A stretch of 64,000 nucleotides of DNA from Cryphonectria parasitica EP155 (GCF_011745365.1 NW_024468917.1:2475501-2539500), one strand, 5' to 3'. Shown: positions 12,664 through 26,092, counted from the stretch's first letter. Made by a program: numbers and translations. Notes: generated by a model not told the origin, from the sequence alone.

Positions 12664-13791
12664 TCACCTCGCACTGGATGGAGAGGTGTACTGCTGTAGG
12701 TCCCTGACGAGGTCGTCCACATTCGACAGGTGCTCGCCCAGCATCCTCTGCTTCTTCTCGGTCGACAGCGTCTCGCCCTCGTCGGCAACATCCTCACCGT
12801 CGGCGTTCTTCTTCCTGCTTGCAAAGCCCTTGCCCAGCCTGCCCGGTGGGCTACGCTGCTGCATGTTGTTGTTGCCGTTGTCAGCGACGGCTTTGGGGGT
12901 CTCGGGCATGAGGTAGAAGTAAAGGAACTCCATGGTCTTGAACTTGACGTCGCGGGCGGTGGAGCGAGACTTGAAGATGGACGAGACGGTGAGCAGGCCG
13001 TCGAGCTGCTCAAAGGTGCGGGTGTTGGCAGGGGTCTCGAGTAAGGCGACGACGAGGACCAACAGGGTGGCAGACTGGATGGCGGGGCAGTTGATAGGCT
13101 CGAGGAGATCGAGAAGCAGCTGTTGTTCGCGTTGTGATGTCAGTGACCCACATTTAGGCGCGTTTATGTACATAAATATATAACGAAGGATGCAGATCAT
13201 ACGCACGGCACCCACCAACGCGCGCACGCCCCCAGGGCAACAACATGGCAGGGAACGCACGTACGCGCGCGCGCGATGCAGCTGAGCCGGATCGTGCAGT
13301 AAAAGAGGAATTCAGAGAGAAAGGAAAGAAGACGAAACAAAAGAAGAAGAGAGAAAACAACATACATTCATGTTCTGAACCCTGGAGAAGAGAACCCTGC
13401 TGGGTGGATGCAGCAGCAGCACACCCTGGAGGCTGTCCAGTGCGCTGACAATCAGCATGTCCAGAGATCCATCATCGCTCTTTGCGTACAGCTTGTCGAG
13501 GGTCTGGACCAGTCGGGTGGCAATGTTCCACTGAAACCCGTCCTGGAGCTTGAAGAACTCTCTGAAGGCAGCATCACCGCTCAGGTCCGACAGGGAGTAT
13601 CGGGACCGGGACTGGTGCTCATTTGGCGAGTGGCTCCCGTTGGTGGAGACCTTTCTCTTCTTGGCAGCTGCGTCATGGGCAGACAGGCAGACCTGGGCCA
13701 GGAGGCCATCGATCTGTCGAAGGCCCTTCTTGATCTTGGGGCCGTCAAACGAGGCCAGGTGATCAAACGAGACAGACAAGAGGTGCTCCAT
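12664..13791 (-). CDS. cdc14: SIN component Cdc14 (S. pombe type)
   Basis: Partner of the Sid1-type kinase in the septation initiation network, which triggers septum formation. It is unrelated to the budding-yeast Cdc14 phosphatase. Exons 13791-13366 and 13119-12664 give 293 aa; the intron is 246 nt (donor GTATGT, acceptor CAG, phase 0). The start is the ATG at 13791; the open frame upstream has only a TTG. Family blocks are MEHLLSVSFDHL at the N-terminus, KIKKGLRQIDGLLAQ, HPPSRVLFSRVQNMN joined by splicing to LLLDLLEPINCPAIQSATLL, and FKSRSTARDVKFKTMEFLYF. The C-terminal third is charged and ends in a leucine-rich helix (LSNVDDLVRDLQQY). It is longer than the fission-yeast protein because of a Lys/Asn-rich insert after the conserved domain. 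Clean and intact. Confidence 0.9.
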
Positions 13792-16700
13792 TGTTGTGAT
13801 GTTGCCTTGTTGTTTTCGTGTTATTGATTCTTGGGACAATGTTGGATATTGTTATTGTTGGATTGGAGAAGAGAGGGCAAGAGGAAGAGAGGAAGAGGGA
13901 GAAAATAACGAGAACAGAAATTGGGTATCAAAAAAGAGAAGAACAGATGGTTTGGTTGTTATGATGTTGATGTTGATGTTGCTGATGAAGGGGAAAAGGC
14001 GTTCTCCTCTCTGTGGTTCTCAAAAGTCGTCTTGCCTCCTGTAGCTGGGAGTGAACGAGAGTCAGGAACAGGTGATGAAAGTAAATAAATAACTGGTTTG
14101 ACTGCCAGACAGGGAGAGAGAAACCGCTGACGTGAGGGGGAGAGGGACACGGAGGGACAAGGGAGAAAAGAAGGTTTTAAGTGAGGCTTGAGGATCTGCT
14201 CAGACGATGACGGACGGACTGTCCTAAGTTTAACAATGCATCATATGTCGTCGTTGTGGAGCAGTCTTTTTGGGATCTGGACCCTTGGGTTGAGCTGGGA
14301 AGACGAGGTGAGAGCTGGAAGCTGGGTAAAAAAAGACCAGGGAATAAAAGAGTAAGAGAGGATGCAGTGGACCTGATGGCCCCGATGCCCTGTGACGGGG
14401 GAGAAGTGGATGGTGATGGCACTGCTGGTGGGGCCGTGTTTGGGGCCCTGCTTTGAGGGGGGGCTAGGGTAGAGGGAGGGAAAGAGACCCGATGTTTACT
14501 GCAGAGCACATGCCCGGTTGGCGTTATCGAATCGTGCCCCGGCTGCCAGGGCAACATCTCCCCTGGGGCGTCCCTGCATGTCAACCTGCTGAGGGTAGGG
14601 GTGCTACAGGGGGCACTCTAGCGCTATGGTCTTCTGGTGGTATGTACTGTAATAGTACCTGGAATTATGGTCAGTAGTACTGTACATCACTATGATCGTA
14701 GCATATGGGTACTCTTTTGCCAAACTACGTAGGTGGTATTACTCTGTAAGCCCTACTTTTCCTACCATGGCAGTAAAACTCTAGAACCAAGAGCCCTACC
14801 ACAATGACGTTCATCCTTCTCCATCTTCAAACAAACCCCCCTTCCCCCTTTTTTTCTCGCCTTCTCCTTCTTGACTGATACACCCTGCGAAAGCATGACT
14901 GACCTGACCAGGCTCCAGTCTTCCAACCACCAATCGCACACGCATTTTGGGCTCTGCTGCAATATTTGGACCCAGAGAAAATTGGTCATTTTTGACCTTA
15001 AAAGAGGTGGCTGAATGAAACAACATCTCTTGCCTAGAACCACAAAACGCAGTAGACGACAATTTTTACCCCACCCTGAAGGCAACCAACAGCCTAATTC
15101 CCGTGGGGGGGTGTAGAACCACCACAGCCGCCCTCGGCCTGTATGGGCTACTCCTCATTGGCCATATCCTCTTATCCACCCCTCTGCACATGATGGCGCC
15201 CGCTGTGGCGTTTAATGAACCCTCCAGAACGGCACTTTTGCAGCATCCAGCCTTGTTGTTTTGACAATTTTTTTCTAATTTTTATTCTCCGAGGCCTCTC
15301 TTTCTCTCTTCTTTTCAGCTGCATGTGTTTTCTCTTGCTGGCGCCCCCGGCTTTGGACCCTTGATTGGGTCAAGTACGCTATGGGGACTGCGGTAGTTCA
15401 ATAAGATCACTTTGCGCCATCGAACTGCGTCCAGGCGCCCTCCCTTGGGTTCAGCTGGTCTTGAATTGCCGAGGCCCTCTCTGTGAAGAGGCAAGACAGC
15501 TTGGTTCCACACTCAAACAGGTGATCTCTGGACCTACAATTCTGTCACGTGCATACGTATCGAGCGCCCTCGCGCCTCGCGCCCGTGATGCCCTTGTTCA
15601 CCCGTGCCCCATTTTCAGAGTGAGAATAGGGAGACGGAGATGGAGTCAAGAAAGGAGGAGAAGGGCTGTGCTGTGCTGTGCTGTGCTATGCTGTGCTGTG
15701 CTGTGCTGTGCTGTGTCACAAGTTTGAGTCAACGGCCAACTCATAACTCACAACTCAGCTTTTCTCGCCTAGTTAGCGCTGTCGCCTTGCAGCATCCTGC
15801 AGCCCAAGGAGGAGGAGTAGGAGGTGGTGGAGGAGACACAAGGAGAGCGCGATACGCGTTTTCGTTGGGTCGCGAACCACTCAGGCTGCCTCCTCTCACC
15901 GGGTCCCTCTCTTGCACAGAATCGCAGAGAAGAAGATAGAGCGCGCAAGAGATGGTTGGGTATCTCCTGCGGGCCGTTCAACCGGACCAGACTCTCGGGT
16001 TGTCGAATGAACTCGCATACTTACGCACACTACTTGGACTAGCAGCCTATTTACTATGGGGGTACACACTATGCGCATCGATGACAAGCGAGAGCACTTG
16101 GGCTTGGGCAAAAAGCCCTACAGAGCCCTATAGGGCCCAAATACGACACTAGGTGCCATCATATCCATAGTACACCCGCCAAGGAGCACCTAAAATAAAA
16201 TAAACAAAATAGAGGCCCGACTAAGCGAGATATCAGTCAAACATCGCGCTGACTCGCCCCTGTTCGGGGACGATGGGCCTCTGGACTGCCCCGAGTCAGG
16301 TCTCCGGTGACCGTCTAGTGGTGGAGCATTTCGTGGGAGGATCGACATGTCATCCCTCCCTCAAAGCTCTTTTCCTCTTTTTTTTCTCTTCCCTTTTCGT
16401 TCGGGGCCGGGAATCGTCCTCTTTTTTCCAAGGGGGGCTCGTTCTCAGCCCGTTTGCTATAATGTAGTATGGGTAGTGGTTCTGGGTCGGGCAGAGCCCC
16501 GGTTCGGGCGCGCGCGGGTGGTTCCGCCATCCCTCCTGGATTTCTGTAGATCTCTGGGACACGGGTGAGAGTTGGAGTATATCTTTTGTTTCATAAGTTG
16601 TGCTGGAAACTCGAGGTGCCCATAGACAAGGAGGCCAGCACTGAACGCGATCAGATGTCTACTTCCATAGCTACAGGGTCCTACAAGGAGGTTGTCACAG

Positions 16701-18690
16701 AGTTCTCCATCTCATAATGGAAAACATTACCGTGTCCTGTACTATTCTGTAAGTAGGTAGGTGATCATGAATCCAGTGGGCACGGGCCTGCGGGGGTTGG
16801 GCATTCTCTCTTCGAGCTGCTCACTAGGGCAGGTGGGGGAAAGGACGTCTACTATGGTAAGTCCAAATCTGGGGTCTGGACCTGACGCTTGTTCATTGAC
16901 CTGCTCGAGAACTTCGCACTACTCTCCTCTTGCTGCCCCTCCCTCCTTCTCTTCTCTCTGTCTGTGTCTCTCGCAGACTGCAGCAGGCCAAGCAGGGAAG
17001 ACGAAGACGAACAGCAGGAGGAGGACGAGGACGAGGACGAGGAGGAAGAAGAAGAAGAAGAAGGGGAGGTCCGGTGCGGAGTGGATACCCTATGTGTCGT
17101 ATCCGGGCTGCTACTTACGCTCCTTCTCTTTTTTCGCACTCCCTCTCTGACCCTGTTCGTCCAGGGCTGCCACGTGTGGACGGGTCGACTAAGGTAAGAG
17201 CACAGCTGCACCTCAATCTGTGTGAAACAAATTCGGAACACGCGCTTTGACATACCACAACGAGCCAAGGAACTATGTCTGGTTTCTTTCGGGGATTTTC
17301 TTCGGGAGAGGAGAGAGTGTGTATGAAAGAAGTGTTTCAATCTGACCGTGGTCCGTTCATCGGCCACGGCTTTCAACGCTAAGAATCTCCAGGGAGAACA
17401 CCTCCTTCTCGCTGTAGGTCCATGTTGGGTTGCGTTGCGTTGGGTTGTGTTGTTGGGGTGGAAGGAGAAGATTTGAGAGGTGGGGGGGGGGGGGGGGTTG
17501 AGGTGAGTGTTGTTGGGATGAACATGAGGAGCAATGACAAGACTCGAATTGACTTTGACCTTCCCTTTCTCTCTCTCTTTCTCTTTCCCTTGATTCCTCA
17601 TTTGCTCTTCTCCCCACCTCGTTTGGACTGTCAATTACATGAGAAGAGCTTATACGAGACAAGAATATTGATATCTTTCTGCCAGACTGTTCGTATCGTA
17701 ATCGTATCTTTTCCTTTAGAAGTCTGGCAGTAGCACGTGCGTGCTTGCATGTGTGTTCATCCCACTTCTTGTTTATTTTTTGATTTGGGGGGGGGGGGGC
17801 GTTTGGAGGTCCTCCCTCTTCCACAAAGTTTGGCCCCCCTCCCCACCACACCTGCCCTGCAGCAGAGGAAAAGCGTCATAGTACCACTGCACTACAACCG
17901 GCGGGCCGTCATCAGACTCCCGGGAGGTCCGGCTCTAAAGCTAGCAGGTAGCTCTAGCTTTTTGTTCCTCTCCTGTGGATGGACTGATCTTGACCTCGAT
18001 TGGGAAGACTATGGCTAGATTTTGGCGTACATAGTATTTGTTTCCTCTTTTTTTAATTGGTGATGGTGAAGACAATGATGATGATGATGAGGAATCGTTC
18101 CTGTTGCCCCACACTTTTTAAATCACTACCACTACCACAACGCCAAACAACATCAGGAACAAGAACCGTCGCCGCACCTTGAAGACTAGACCACATGATT
18201 CGAACCCTCCTCTCGTCTCCTTTCCCCTCTTCTGAGCTGTTATGAATTATGAACCAGGCAGCAGAAGAAGGATGCGGCTGCTGACCACCTGCAGGCTGCA
18301 GCCACTACCAAACCTAGCACAACAACCACTTCTACCGTCCTGATCCGGCAGAACCGCCGAGACAAGCAGAAATAGACAAGCAGGAAGTCGGTACGCCTAC
18401 AGTAATCAGAAATCCATTCCATCGACGGCACAGCGAGCTCGCTTACCCAGTCCAGCCCCTCCGCGACTGTGCCTCCCCACCAGGCCAGAAGGACACCCTC
18501 CCAGAGCCAACGTTGGCCGAGTCCAGCTCAGGCGAGAGGATTACTGTCCCTGGTGCTCCGCTTCGAGGCAAGGCTTGGAGGCGGGGTGGAGGGTGTGAGA
18601 TGACGGCATGTTATGATTTGAAGGACAGGACCGCTTACACAATATACACAGCTCTGCCCCGAACTGCCTTAGAGGCCCACGGCTACCACG
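13792..18690. other. 4.9-kb intergenic region with low-complexity tracts
   Basis: Holds the cdc14 promoter and the long 5' flank of the GGPP synthase gene. It includes a CTGTG pentanucleotide array, a GAG/GAA-rich tract near 17000-17070, and runs of 16 G (17482-17497) and 13 G (17787-17799). Open frames up to 260 codons on the minus strand near 16852-17634 are Ser/Arg-rich reflections of these tracts. No gene is supported. Confidence 0.55.
15666..15715. repeat. (CTGTG)n pentanucleotide microsatellite
   Basis: Ten tandem CTGTG units, one changed to CTATG. It lies about 3 kb upstream of the GGPP synthase gene, outside any recognised gene. Confidence 0.95.
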
Positions 18691-20124
18691 ATGTCCTCTC
18701 CTCTGCCTCCTGTTCGCTCTTCTTCGACAGGTTCCAAAGCCGCGTCCACGCCCAGCGCCTTTCTCACCTCCCCAAACGCAATCCCCCCACGGACCTCCTC
18801 GGCCGGCGCACCTGCCAACAGCATAAGCAACAGCAGCAGTGGGGGCGGGGTTGGCGGCGTCATCGCATCCCCCTCCTCCTCCTCCTCCTCTCGTGCTGCC
18901 GCCGTCAGCAGCGCCAGTGTCCTCCGACCCCTTCCAGAAGGTGACTGGATCTCTCAGACGACGCACACGAGATCCCCACCGCAGCGGGCCCAACACCACC
19001 ATTCTCATCAAGAACAACATCACCGCCAGACCTCGTCGCCCTCCTCCTCCACTACCAGACCGCCGCCTCACCTCCTCCCTTCTACCAACATCCTCCTCAA
19101 CATGTCGAGCCCTCCACCCGACGAGGGGCGGCCCGATCCCTCCCGCTACGCACACGAAGACTTCAACTTCATCAGCGGCCCGCAGGCGTTTGCGGCGTCC
19201 AAGAACCGCGTGGTAATGGGGCCTTTTGACTACCTCAACAGCCAGCGGGGCAAAGACTTCCGCTCCCAGCTGATCGGGGCCTTCAACACATGGCTGGACG
19301 TCTCGCCCGCCTCGCTCGAGATCATCACGCGCGTGGTGGGCATGCTGCACACAGCCTCCCTCCTCATCGACGACGTCGAGGACAACAGCGCCCTCCGCCG
19401 CGGCCTACCCGTCGCCCACGCCCTCTTCGGCGTGCCGCAGACCATCAACAGCGCCAACTATGTCTACTTCCGCGCCCTGGCCGACCTGCAGGGGCTTGAC
19501 AACCCGCGCGTCATCGCCGTCTTTGCAGAGGAGCTGCAGAACTTGCACCGGGGCCAGGGCATGGACCTGTTCTGGCGTGACACTCTCACCTGCCCTACCG
19601 AGGACGAGTACCTCGAGATGGTTGGCAACAAGACGGGCGGGCTGTTCCGCCTCGGCATCAAGCTCATGCAGGCCGAGTCCCGCAGCCCCCACGCCATTGA
19701 CTGCGTGCCCCTCGTCAACCTGATCGGCCTCATTTTCCAGATCCGCGACGACTACCAGAACCTGCAGAGCACAGAGTACAGCGAGAACAAGGGCTTGGCA
19801 GAGGACCTGACCGAGGGCAAGTTCAGCTTCCCCGTCATCCACTCTATCCGCCACGACCCCTCCAACCTACAACTCATCAACATTCTCAAGCAGCGCACCA
19901 CCGAGGACGAGGTGAAACGCTATGCCGTCCAGTACATGAAGGGCACGGGGAGCTTTGACTACACACTCAAGGTGCTCGACGTCCTCATCCAGCGCGCCAG
20001 AAAGGTCGCCGAGGACATTGACAAGAGCAGGGGGGAGGGGAGCAGGAACAAGGGGATCGAGACCATCCTGGACAGGATGGTCATCGGGGGGAAGGACGAG
20101 ATGCATTTCCCTGCCAAGAGCTGA
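18691..20124 (+). CDS. al-3: Geranylgeranyl diphosphate synthase
   Basis: Prenyltransferase that condenses isopentenyl and allylic diphosphates to the C20 GGPP used for carotenoids, protein prenylation and other isoprenoids. Single exon, ATG at 18691, 477 aa. The first aspartate-rich motif is DDVED (227-231) in LLIDDVEDN; the second is the RDDYQ region (352-356) in FQIRDDYQN. Other family blocks are [35 protein letters not shown] and [11 protein letters not shown]. Residues 1-137 are a Ser/Pro/His-rich extension before conserved sequence begins near HEDFNF; Met138 could act as a second start. Carotenogenic al-3-type enzymes in Sordariomycetes also have long N-termini. No terpene cyclase, P450 or other pathway gene is adjacent, so a housekeeping or carotenoid role is likelier than a diterpene cluster. 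Confidence 0.93.
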   Translation: MSSPLPPVRSSSTGSKAASTPSAFLTSPNAIPPRTSSAGAPANSISNSSSGGGVGGVIASPSSSSSSRAAAVSSASVLRPLPEGDWISQTTHTRSPPQRAQHHHSHQEQHHRQTSSPSSSTTRPPPHLLPSTNILLNMSSPPPDEGRPDPSRYAHEDFNFISGPQAFAASKNRVVMGPFDYLNSQRGKDFRSQLIGAFNTWLDVSPASLEIITRVVGMLHTASLLIDDVEDNSALRRGLPVAHALFGVPQTINSANYVYFRALADLQGLDNPRVIAVFAEELQNLHRGQGMDLFWRDTLTCPTEDEYLEMVGNKTGGLFRLGIKLMQAESRSPHAIDCVPLVNLIGLIFQIRDDYQNLQSTEYSENKGLAEDLTEGKFSFPVIHSIRHDPSNLQLINILKQRTTEDEVKRYAVQYMKGTGSFDYTLKVLDVLIQRARKVAEDIDKSRGEGSRNKGIETILDRMVIGGKDEMHFPAKS

Positions 20125-21259
20125 AGTTTTCCAAAGACTGAAGCTGAGCTGAGTTGAGTGGATGGATGGATAGGTCTGGACCGGGGGAGGTCAGTGTTCC
20201 CCTCTGATGGATTTCTTCTCCCACCTATTAGAGGAGGGCCCAGGAAGAGGAAAATCCCGAAATTGTACTCGTGTGTGTACAAGTAGAGAAGAGGCTTTAT
20301 CTTTGGCTTTATTCCTCTACTTTCAGCCATCTTTTCTTGTTTTCTTGGATGATCCACGACGAGCACATTGGTTTTCAGCCAGCAGGCAAAGTAGGTAGAT
20401 ATGCCTCTGATTCAAGCGCAAATCATGATATCCTCTTAGCTCTCAAACAGCTCAGGAAACCATGTATCATTCAAGAAGATGAAACTCTGTAGGTAAGGGC
20501 CTTGAACCTTTAACCATAGAGGAGCAACACGTGAGTTGGACTGACGATACGGTAGAAGGCTACGTGCATATATATGTATCCAAGCCGCGGAACAAAGGGA
20601 CACGGGAAAAGAAGGGGGGAAACCTCACGTTGAATCATGATGGGAAGAGACACAAGAAGCCATACTGGCACGCTCCTTTTATTTTTCAATTCTTCAACCG
20701 ACGAAATATCGTCAATGTGATATAGCTACTATAGATATACGAAAGAAGGGGGTGCATCGATGTAGATGATATAGATATATGATCTTCCCTTTGTCTGCCT
20801 CCTCTGCCCTTCCTTCGCTTGGCCAGACCACATACCCACATTGCTCATTCCACAACCAGACAAGAGCACAAATATAAGGAGATAAAAAGAGTTTCCCATT
20901 CCACCAGTGACAGCTGAGGTCAGATAGGTATTTCCCAAAAAAGAACACGTTGAACGCCAATTCCGCGACCCCGGGGGGAATAATCTAGACCCCAAGATCA
21001 TCTTTGGCGAAGAGAGACAGAGGGAGGGAGAATGAAAAGACACTAGAAAATATGGAAATAAGATTCGCCAGATAAAAGAGATGGATGGATGGATAGATCA
21101 GGTTCGGAGATGGTTGCATATGGGATCATCCAACGGGGAAGATGCCCAATCTGCTGCCGGTCATCAGGGTATAGAGAGAAAAGAAATAACAATAAAAATT
21201 CGAAAGGGGGATCTGTATGCCCGTGCAAATGTCGGTGCAGTGGCCCTCGTTTTCAGGGC
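20125..21259. other. Convergent 3' intergenic region
   Basis: 1.1 kb between the converging GGPP synthase and OPY2 stop codons. AT-richer than the flanking exons, with scattered TATA-like sequence (about 20715-20780). No coding signal was recognised. Confidence 0.65.
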
Positions 21260-22625
21260 TCACTTGTCGTCATGTGCCTCATGTTCGTCTCCAAACGGGC
21301 TCTTTGCCCGGTCTGCCGTGCTTGGTCGATGTGAAGCCCTTTGCGTGGCCTCTGCGATGACAGCGCTCAGGGTCCGGTTACTATGGCCGCTCAGGCGCCT
21401 TGCTGACGGAGGGTCCCGGAAAGGACTGTCCTCCTCCCGTGGCGGGCTTGTCACTGGTGTCTGCAGCCCTGATCTCTCTTCGTCGGAAGAGCTCTTGACG
21501 CTCGCAGTTGAGGATTGTTTCAGGCTGCTACCAACCTTGACAACCTGGGCCCGCACGGCAGTAGCGGTGTTGGCGCTGGTCGCATTGTTAAGGAACGTGG
21601 ACCCTACGCTGAAAGTGCTGTCCGCAGGGCTTGGTGGGACCATGCTCGAGTACTTCTTATGGTCGATGAGCGGCACGGGCGGCGGCGAGATCTCGTCGCT
21701 TCCGGAATTGCTGCTTCCCATGGACTTGACGCTGACCATGGCTGCCTTGGCCCGCATGCCCGTCTGTGCTGGGGTCATGACAACTCCAGCCTTGCCGTAG
21801 ATAGTCGAAGCCACACTCGAGCGAGGTGCGTATGAAGTCCGTGCGTATGACGTCCGGTCGGTGTAGCCAGAAACGCCAGAGCAGACCGAGTCGCGAAGAT
21901 CGCCCGGCACAAAAAAGTGTTGGTCCTCGACCGAGTTGGGCGTGCCGACTTGGGAGGACGTAGCGATCGGGATTGGCGGGACCGGCGGGACCAGCAGCGT
22001 CGGAGACGTGGGCGTGGCTCGGTTCGTAACACCCGGAATGTAGGCGATCTGGATAATGTTGGATGCGCGGGTGAGCACGGTGGAAGCAACCGAGTTGCGG
22101 CCATGCGAAGTAGCCCTCGTGTTCCTCCTCGACTGGAAGTCCTTCTCCCGCTGGCTGTCGGTGTACTCCTCGCCGTCCCACGTCCTCTGGTCGAACTCCC
22201 CTCTCTTGTTCTTTATCTTGTGTTTCCAGACAAAGTATACGGCGACAATGACGAGTGCCACCACAACAACACCACCGACAACAGCGCCTGCGATGGCGCC
22301 CGTGCTAGCTTTCGAGCTAGAACCTGAGCTAACCGAGGTTGAGGACGCGGCGGCAGCACAATATGCCTGCGGGCATGATGTGCAGTCCAGAGGAACGGTG
22401 ACCTGGCATGCTTCTCCGTCTGCACAGGAAGGACATGACGGCGAGCCGTCTTGACATTCCACACAGCCGCTTTGTCGAGGAAAGAGGGCGTGTACGGTTA
22501 CTACAGAATGAAAGGGGGTGGATTAGCATTCGGGGTGGTCGACGCGGCACAAAGGCCGGAACAAACGAAGACGCTGGACGGCGAGCAGGTAGACGAGACT
22601 CACAATCTCCTTGTATCGACGACAT
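21260..22625 (-). CDS. OPY2: Opy2-type membrane anchor for MAPK signalling
   Basis: Plasma-membrane anchor; in yeast Opy2 recruits the Ste50-Ste11 adaptor/kinase for the HOG pathway. A 22-nt first coding exon (22625-22604) and an exon at 22500-21260 flank a 103-nt intron (donor GTGAGT, acceptor TAG), giving 420 aa. Splicing yields MSSIQGDLTVHALFPRQSGC, then eight cysteines (20, 23, 30, 33, 39, 47, 50, 55) in the CxxC/CPxC pattern of the Opy2 domain. A transmembrane helix spans about 75-99 (GAIAGAVVGGVVVVALVI), followed by WKHKIKNKRG. The cytoplasmic tail is Ser/Thr/Pro-rich with many SP/TP sites, including TPVTSPP, as expected for a phosphorylated scaffold. There is no classical signal peptide, consistent with a type III topology. 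The tiny first exon is easily missed by gene prediction. Confidence 0.85.
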
Positions 22626-25600
22626 GGTGACTGACAGTCGACGCGAAGCGTCAAACCAACAAGTTGATGATGCTGGATGAGGTTTGATGGGAACAGTCGA
22701 TGGAGTGGGAGATTGGTGAAGATGATCGACAATGACGGTTGCGAGTGAAATGCAGATCCCGTTTTGGTGATCAGTCAGGGTCGATCTCAAGGGCTGCTCT
22801 GAGCTGAGTCTAGAAGCAAGGCTGCCAAATCTTTAAATAGGACAGGGCGGCGTTTAAAAGGTGACTTCGATTGGACGGGATGGGTGGTGAGATCGAAACT
22901 GAGGACAATGGAGTGAAAGGCAGGATCTATTTCGGTCGGGACGGTGTTTTTTTCTCGTTACGGCGTTTGGTGGCATCTATGGGAGCGGACTCGAGGGGTG
23001 GGGAAATTGTTGCATTTGGCGAAGGACAGAATAGACAGAACGAGCGACACTGAGACCCGGCTCAGGAGGTTAGGGAGAGATGGTTGGTCGAGCTCTATCT
23101 CCTGACAGCAGGCATGAGAGTCGATGTTGTGCAATTGATGTCGGTTGTGGATGACGCGAAGGTTGCACGGCGCGGGTGGGTAGGAGAAGGAAGAAGAGGA
23201 GGAGGAGGGTAGAAAGGTCTGACAAAGGTCAAGTCATGAAGGTTGGAGTTGAGGGACGAGATTGAAGATAGACGGGGACAGATTGAGAGGAGCGGGCAAT
23301 CGAAGCGGCAGCACAGCACAGGACCACAAGACTTGGACTTGCCCTGACTGCCCCCATGGAGCCGACAGGGGGGTGGTGTGGTTTCTAGGCCAGGGCTGCA
23401 ACTATTACAATAGTATGGAAGGTCACGGTATATGGTACGCAGTACAAGGTACCTGGTTGAGGGTGTGCGATGTAACCAGTATGCAGCGTGTAGCCTAAGG
23501 ACACAGAATGTAGCTTGTACCTGGAGGATGAGGGGAAGGATGGAGGGAAGAGGGGGTCGATCTGCGCGGTTTGAGTGGCTGAGGGTGGGCGAGGGGGCAT
23601 CATGATTGGCCCGGGAAACCAAGTCAGGGCGGAGAAGAGGTTGCATGAACATGGGCTCCACCCAATACTGGGCACCTTGTGCCTGTGAGAACCCTGTGCC
23701 TGGCGCATGGAATCAGTATTTCGTAACAGCGAGCCAGGCTATTGCAAAACCAGAGCCCATGGAATACAGGGCCAGGGCATTGTCACCGAGGCAGGTGGCA
23801 CTGAAAAAAAAACCAACGGCTAAGCGGAAGATAGAATCGGCCCCCGCCCCTCCCGCCTGGTTGCCATTCTTACCATAGTACAGAATTCGATCAGATCTCA
23901 ATAAAATGCAAGGCCAAAAACCAACACTACATCAGGAGGAGTACAATGGTGCATCCAACTGTTCGTTCTATTCTTCTTTCTTGAAGGGGTGCATGGTGGC
24001 TGTAACGTCTGGTCCCGTCCTGCTTCCCATCATACGTACAGTGGAGTTCTACCGATACGCAGTACCAAAGAATAGAAGCTAAAAAGCGTCCAGATTCAGT
24101 CAGGTCCAGGGGTCTCAGCCAATGATGACCAAGCGAGAAGGGTAAAAAATAAAATAAAAGACAACTAGATTGGTCGAGAGGCAAATGAGTGCAACAGTAA
24201 CAGCCTCAGCAAATTTCACGGTACCAGAGTAAATTTGCTAAAAAGAAGATTTATTCTTGGGTATTTGGCCCCAAATGTGCTGATTGATGGGATGACGGGA
24301 GGATGCATGGCGCTGGGCGAGAAGAGCCCTTGACAGGGATGGGTCTCTCATCTTCTCACCCTCCCACTCTCACTTCATTCAATAAAGCCATTACTAGTAC
24401 TATGTACCATAGCACAACATGGTAATTCCTCCATTCCAGCCCTGCGTCGACCCCCCCCCCCTTCCAGGGCCCCCCACAACTCTGGGTCTAGCCACCTAAG
24501 GCCGAAGAGGGGACCTGGACTGCTGACCCCCTGCAATTTCAATTCCTCCACTATGTTTCCTCACCAGCGTCAGTGCCGTATTCCCAGACCGGGCGACTCG
24601 TCACTTGTCTTTCAGCCCCTACTCGTGATTTTGGAGAGACCCGTGTGGGGGGGGGGGGGTGTTGTTTTGCCTTTCTTCTTCCTTTTTCCCCTGTCCTTTT
24701 TTTTTCTTTCTTTTTTCTTGTTTGCTTTTTTGTTCCGCCCTCCCAACTTTGCTCTGATTCCCCAGTAAGGGGTAATTTACATTGAAAGTACCCGCAGGTA
24801 TCGATCGCGATTTTAGAGTATATTTCACGTCGGAGAATTTTCAAAACATGTTGCAAGTTTTGTAGAATGCTATCTGATAATTGGTGATTACATAGTACTT
24901 GAACGGCTAGAAGCAGAACTCAGCTGAGATGGCAGCAGAGTGTTTGTTGTCCATACTATAGAGAGGCAGGAGTTTACGGCCCTGCATCCTCCGTCGCGGC
25001 ATTTTGGGAGGCCGATCTCGATGGGGCTCAGCCCATCATCCCTCCCTGCTACTACTACCTATGCGTGCTATGGTAGTACAATGGTACAGTCCACCATACG
25101 AGCCGAACCCATGATCCTCACTGGGACCCCCTCTCTTTTTTTCGTGTCCCGAATCTCGTGTGCTGCTGTGCCGTATCTCGGGTCACATTCCTGCCCTGTC
25201 GCACGCCATGGACTAATGGTAAAATGGTATCATACGTGCATTGCAAATCATCAACGACGATCTACAGGACCCTTTCCGGACCACGTAATAGTTACGCCGG
25301 ACGGCCGATCCCCGCCCATTTCCACTATACATAGAGGAGCCCCCCATCGTTACGGGGAGGAGGGGGGCTGGCAGCACGGCAGCACGGCAGCATGTCTTAC
25401 CACGGAGGAGAATGGGAAAGGAAAGGAGGAGGGGGTTGGTTTCTCTCTCATCGTCTTTCAGCAGAGGGGCGCGAGTCGTACGGGCCATCCACCTGAAGCT
25501 TCTCATCAACGTTTCTTTTCCCCGCCAATAAGTAATGATTGATTAATTAATTGCACGTTGGTCCCGCAGCTGCTAGTGAGCAGCTAGACTATACTCTTGG

Positions 25601-26092
25601 CGAGCGGCTTGGACAGGGCGGCAGCGTTGTTTGAGATTGAGTTGAGCTATGCCGCAGCCACGCGCTCCTTGCTCATCAGCAACCCGCTGGCGAAATCATC
25701 TATAGGAACCGCTAAGGATATGAAGAAAAGATGTTAATGAAGGAGGAAAGGGGAGGAGGGGGACGAAAAGAACACGAAGAGTAAAACAAGATTCGGTCTT
25801 GACCGATGTGGTTCGATGTCCAGCTTTGTCTCGAGGGCGAAGAAGCCCTTGGGTACATTGTCGTGCAACTTTATCTCCCCTTGCCCGTCGCGGCATGACA
25901 GCCCCTTGGATTGTTCATGAGGTCTTGCAAGTTATTGACGCGATTTTCTGCTATTTGAGTAGCGAGAGCGCACTCCCGATGAAGGCGATCCGAGATCTTC
26001 ATGACTCAAATGATCTCAACACGTCCTTTTCAAACGGGTCGCATATGCAGCGGCCAGCGGTCAATCTCGACGGCGCCATTAGTACCTAATTA

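Noticed and set aside
16852..17634. 260-codon minus-strand frame with a long Ser run
   Set aside because: It is the complement of a GAG/GAA-rich tract, is low complexity throughout and has no conserved sequence.
18691..20124. GGPP synthase as the seed of a diterpene or indole-diterpene cluster
   Set aside because: Neighbours are cdc14 and OPY2; no cyclase, P450, prenyltransferase or oxidoreductase set is adjacent.
23095..23661. 188-codon minus-strand frame upstream of OPY2
   Set aside because: Pro/Ser/Leu-rich composition from CT-rich promoter DNA; no motif recognised.
24940..25542. 200-codon plus-strand frame in the gene desert
   Set aside because: Starts at GTG, carries a short DNA repeat and shows no protein-like conservation.
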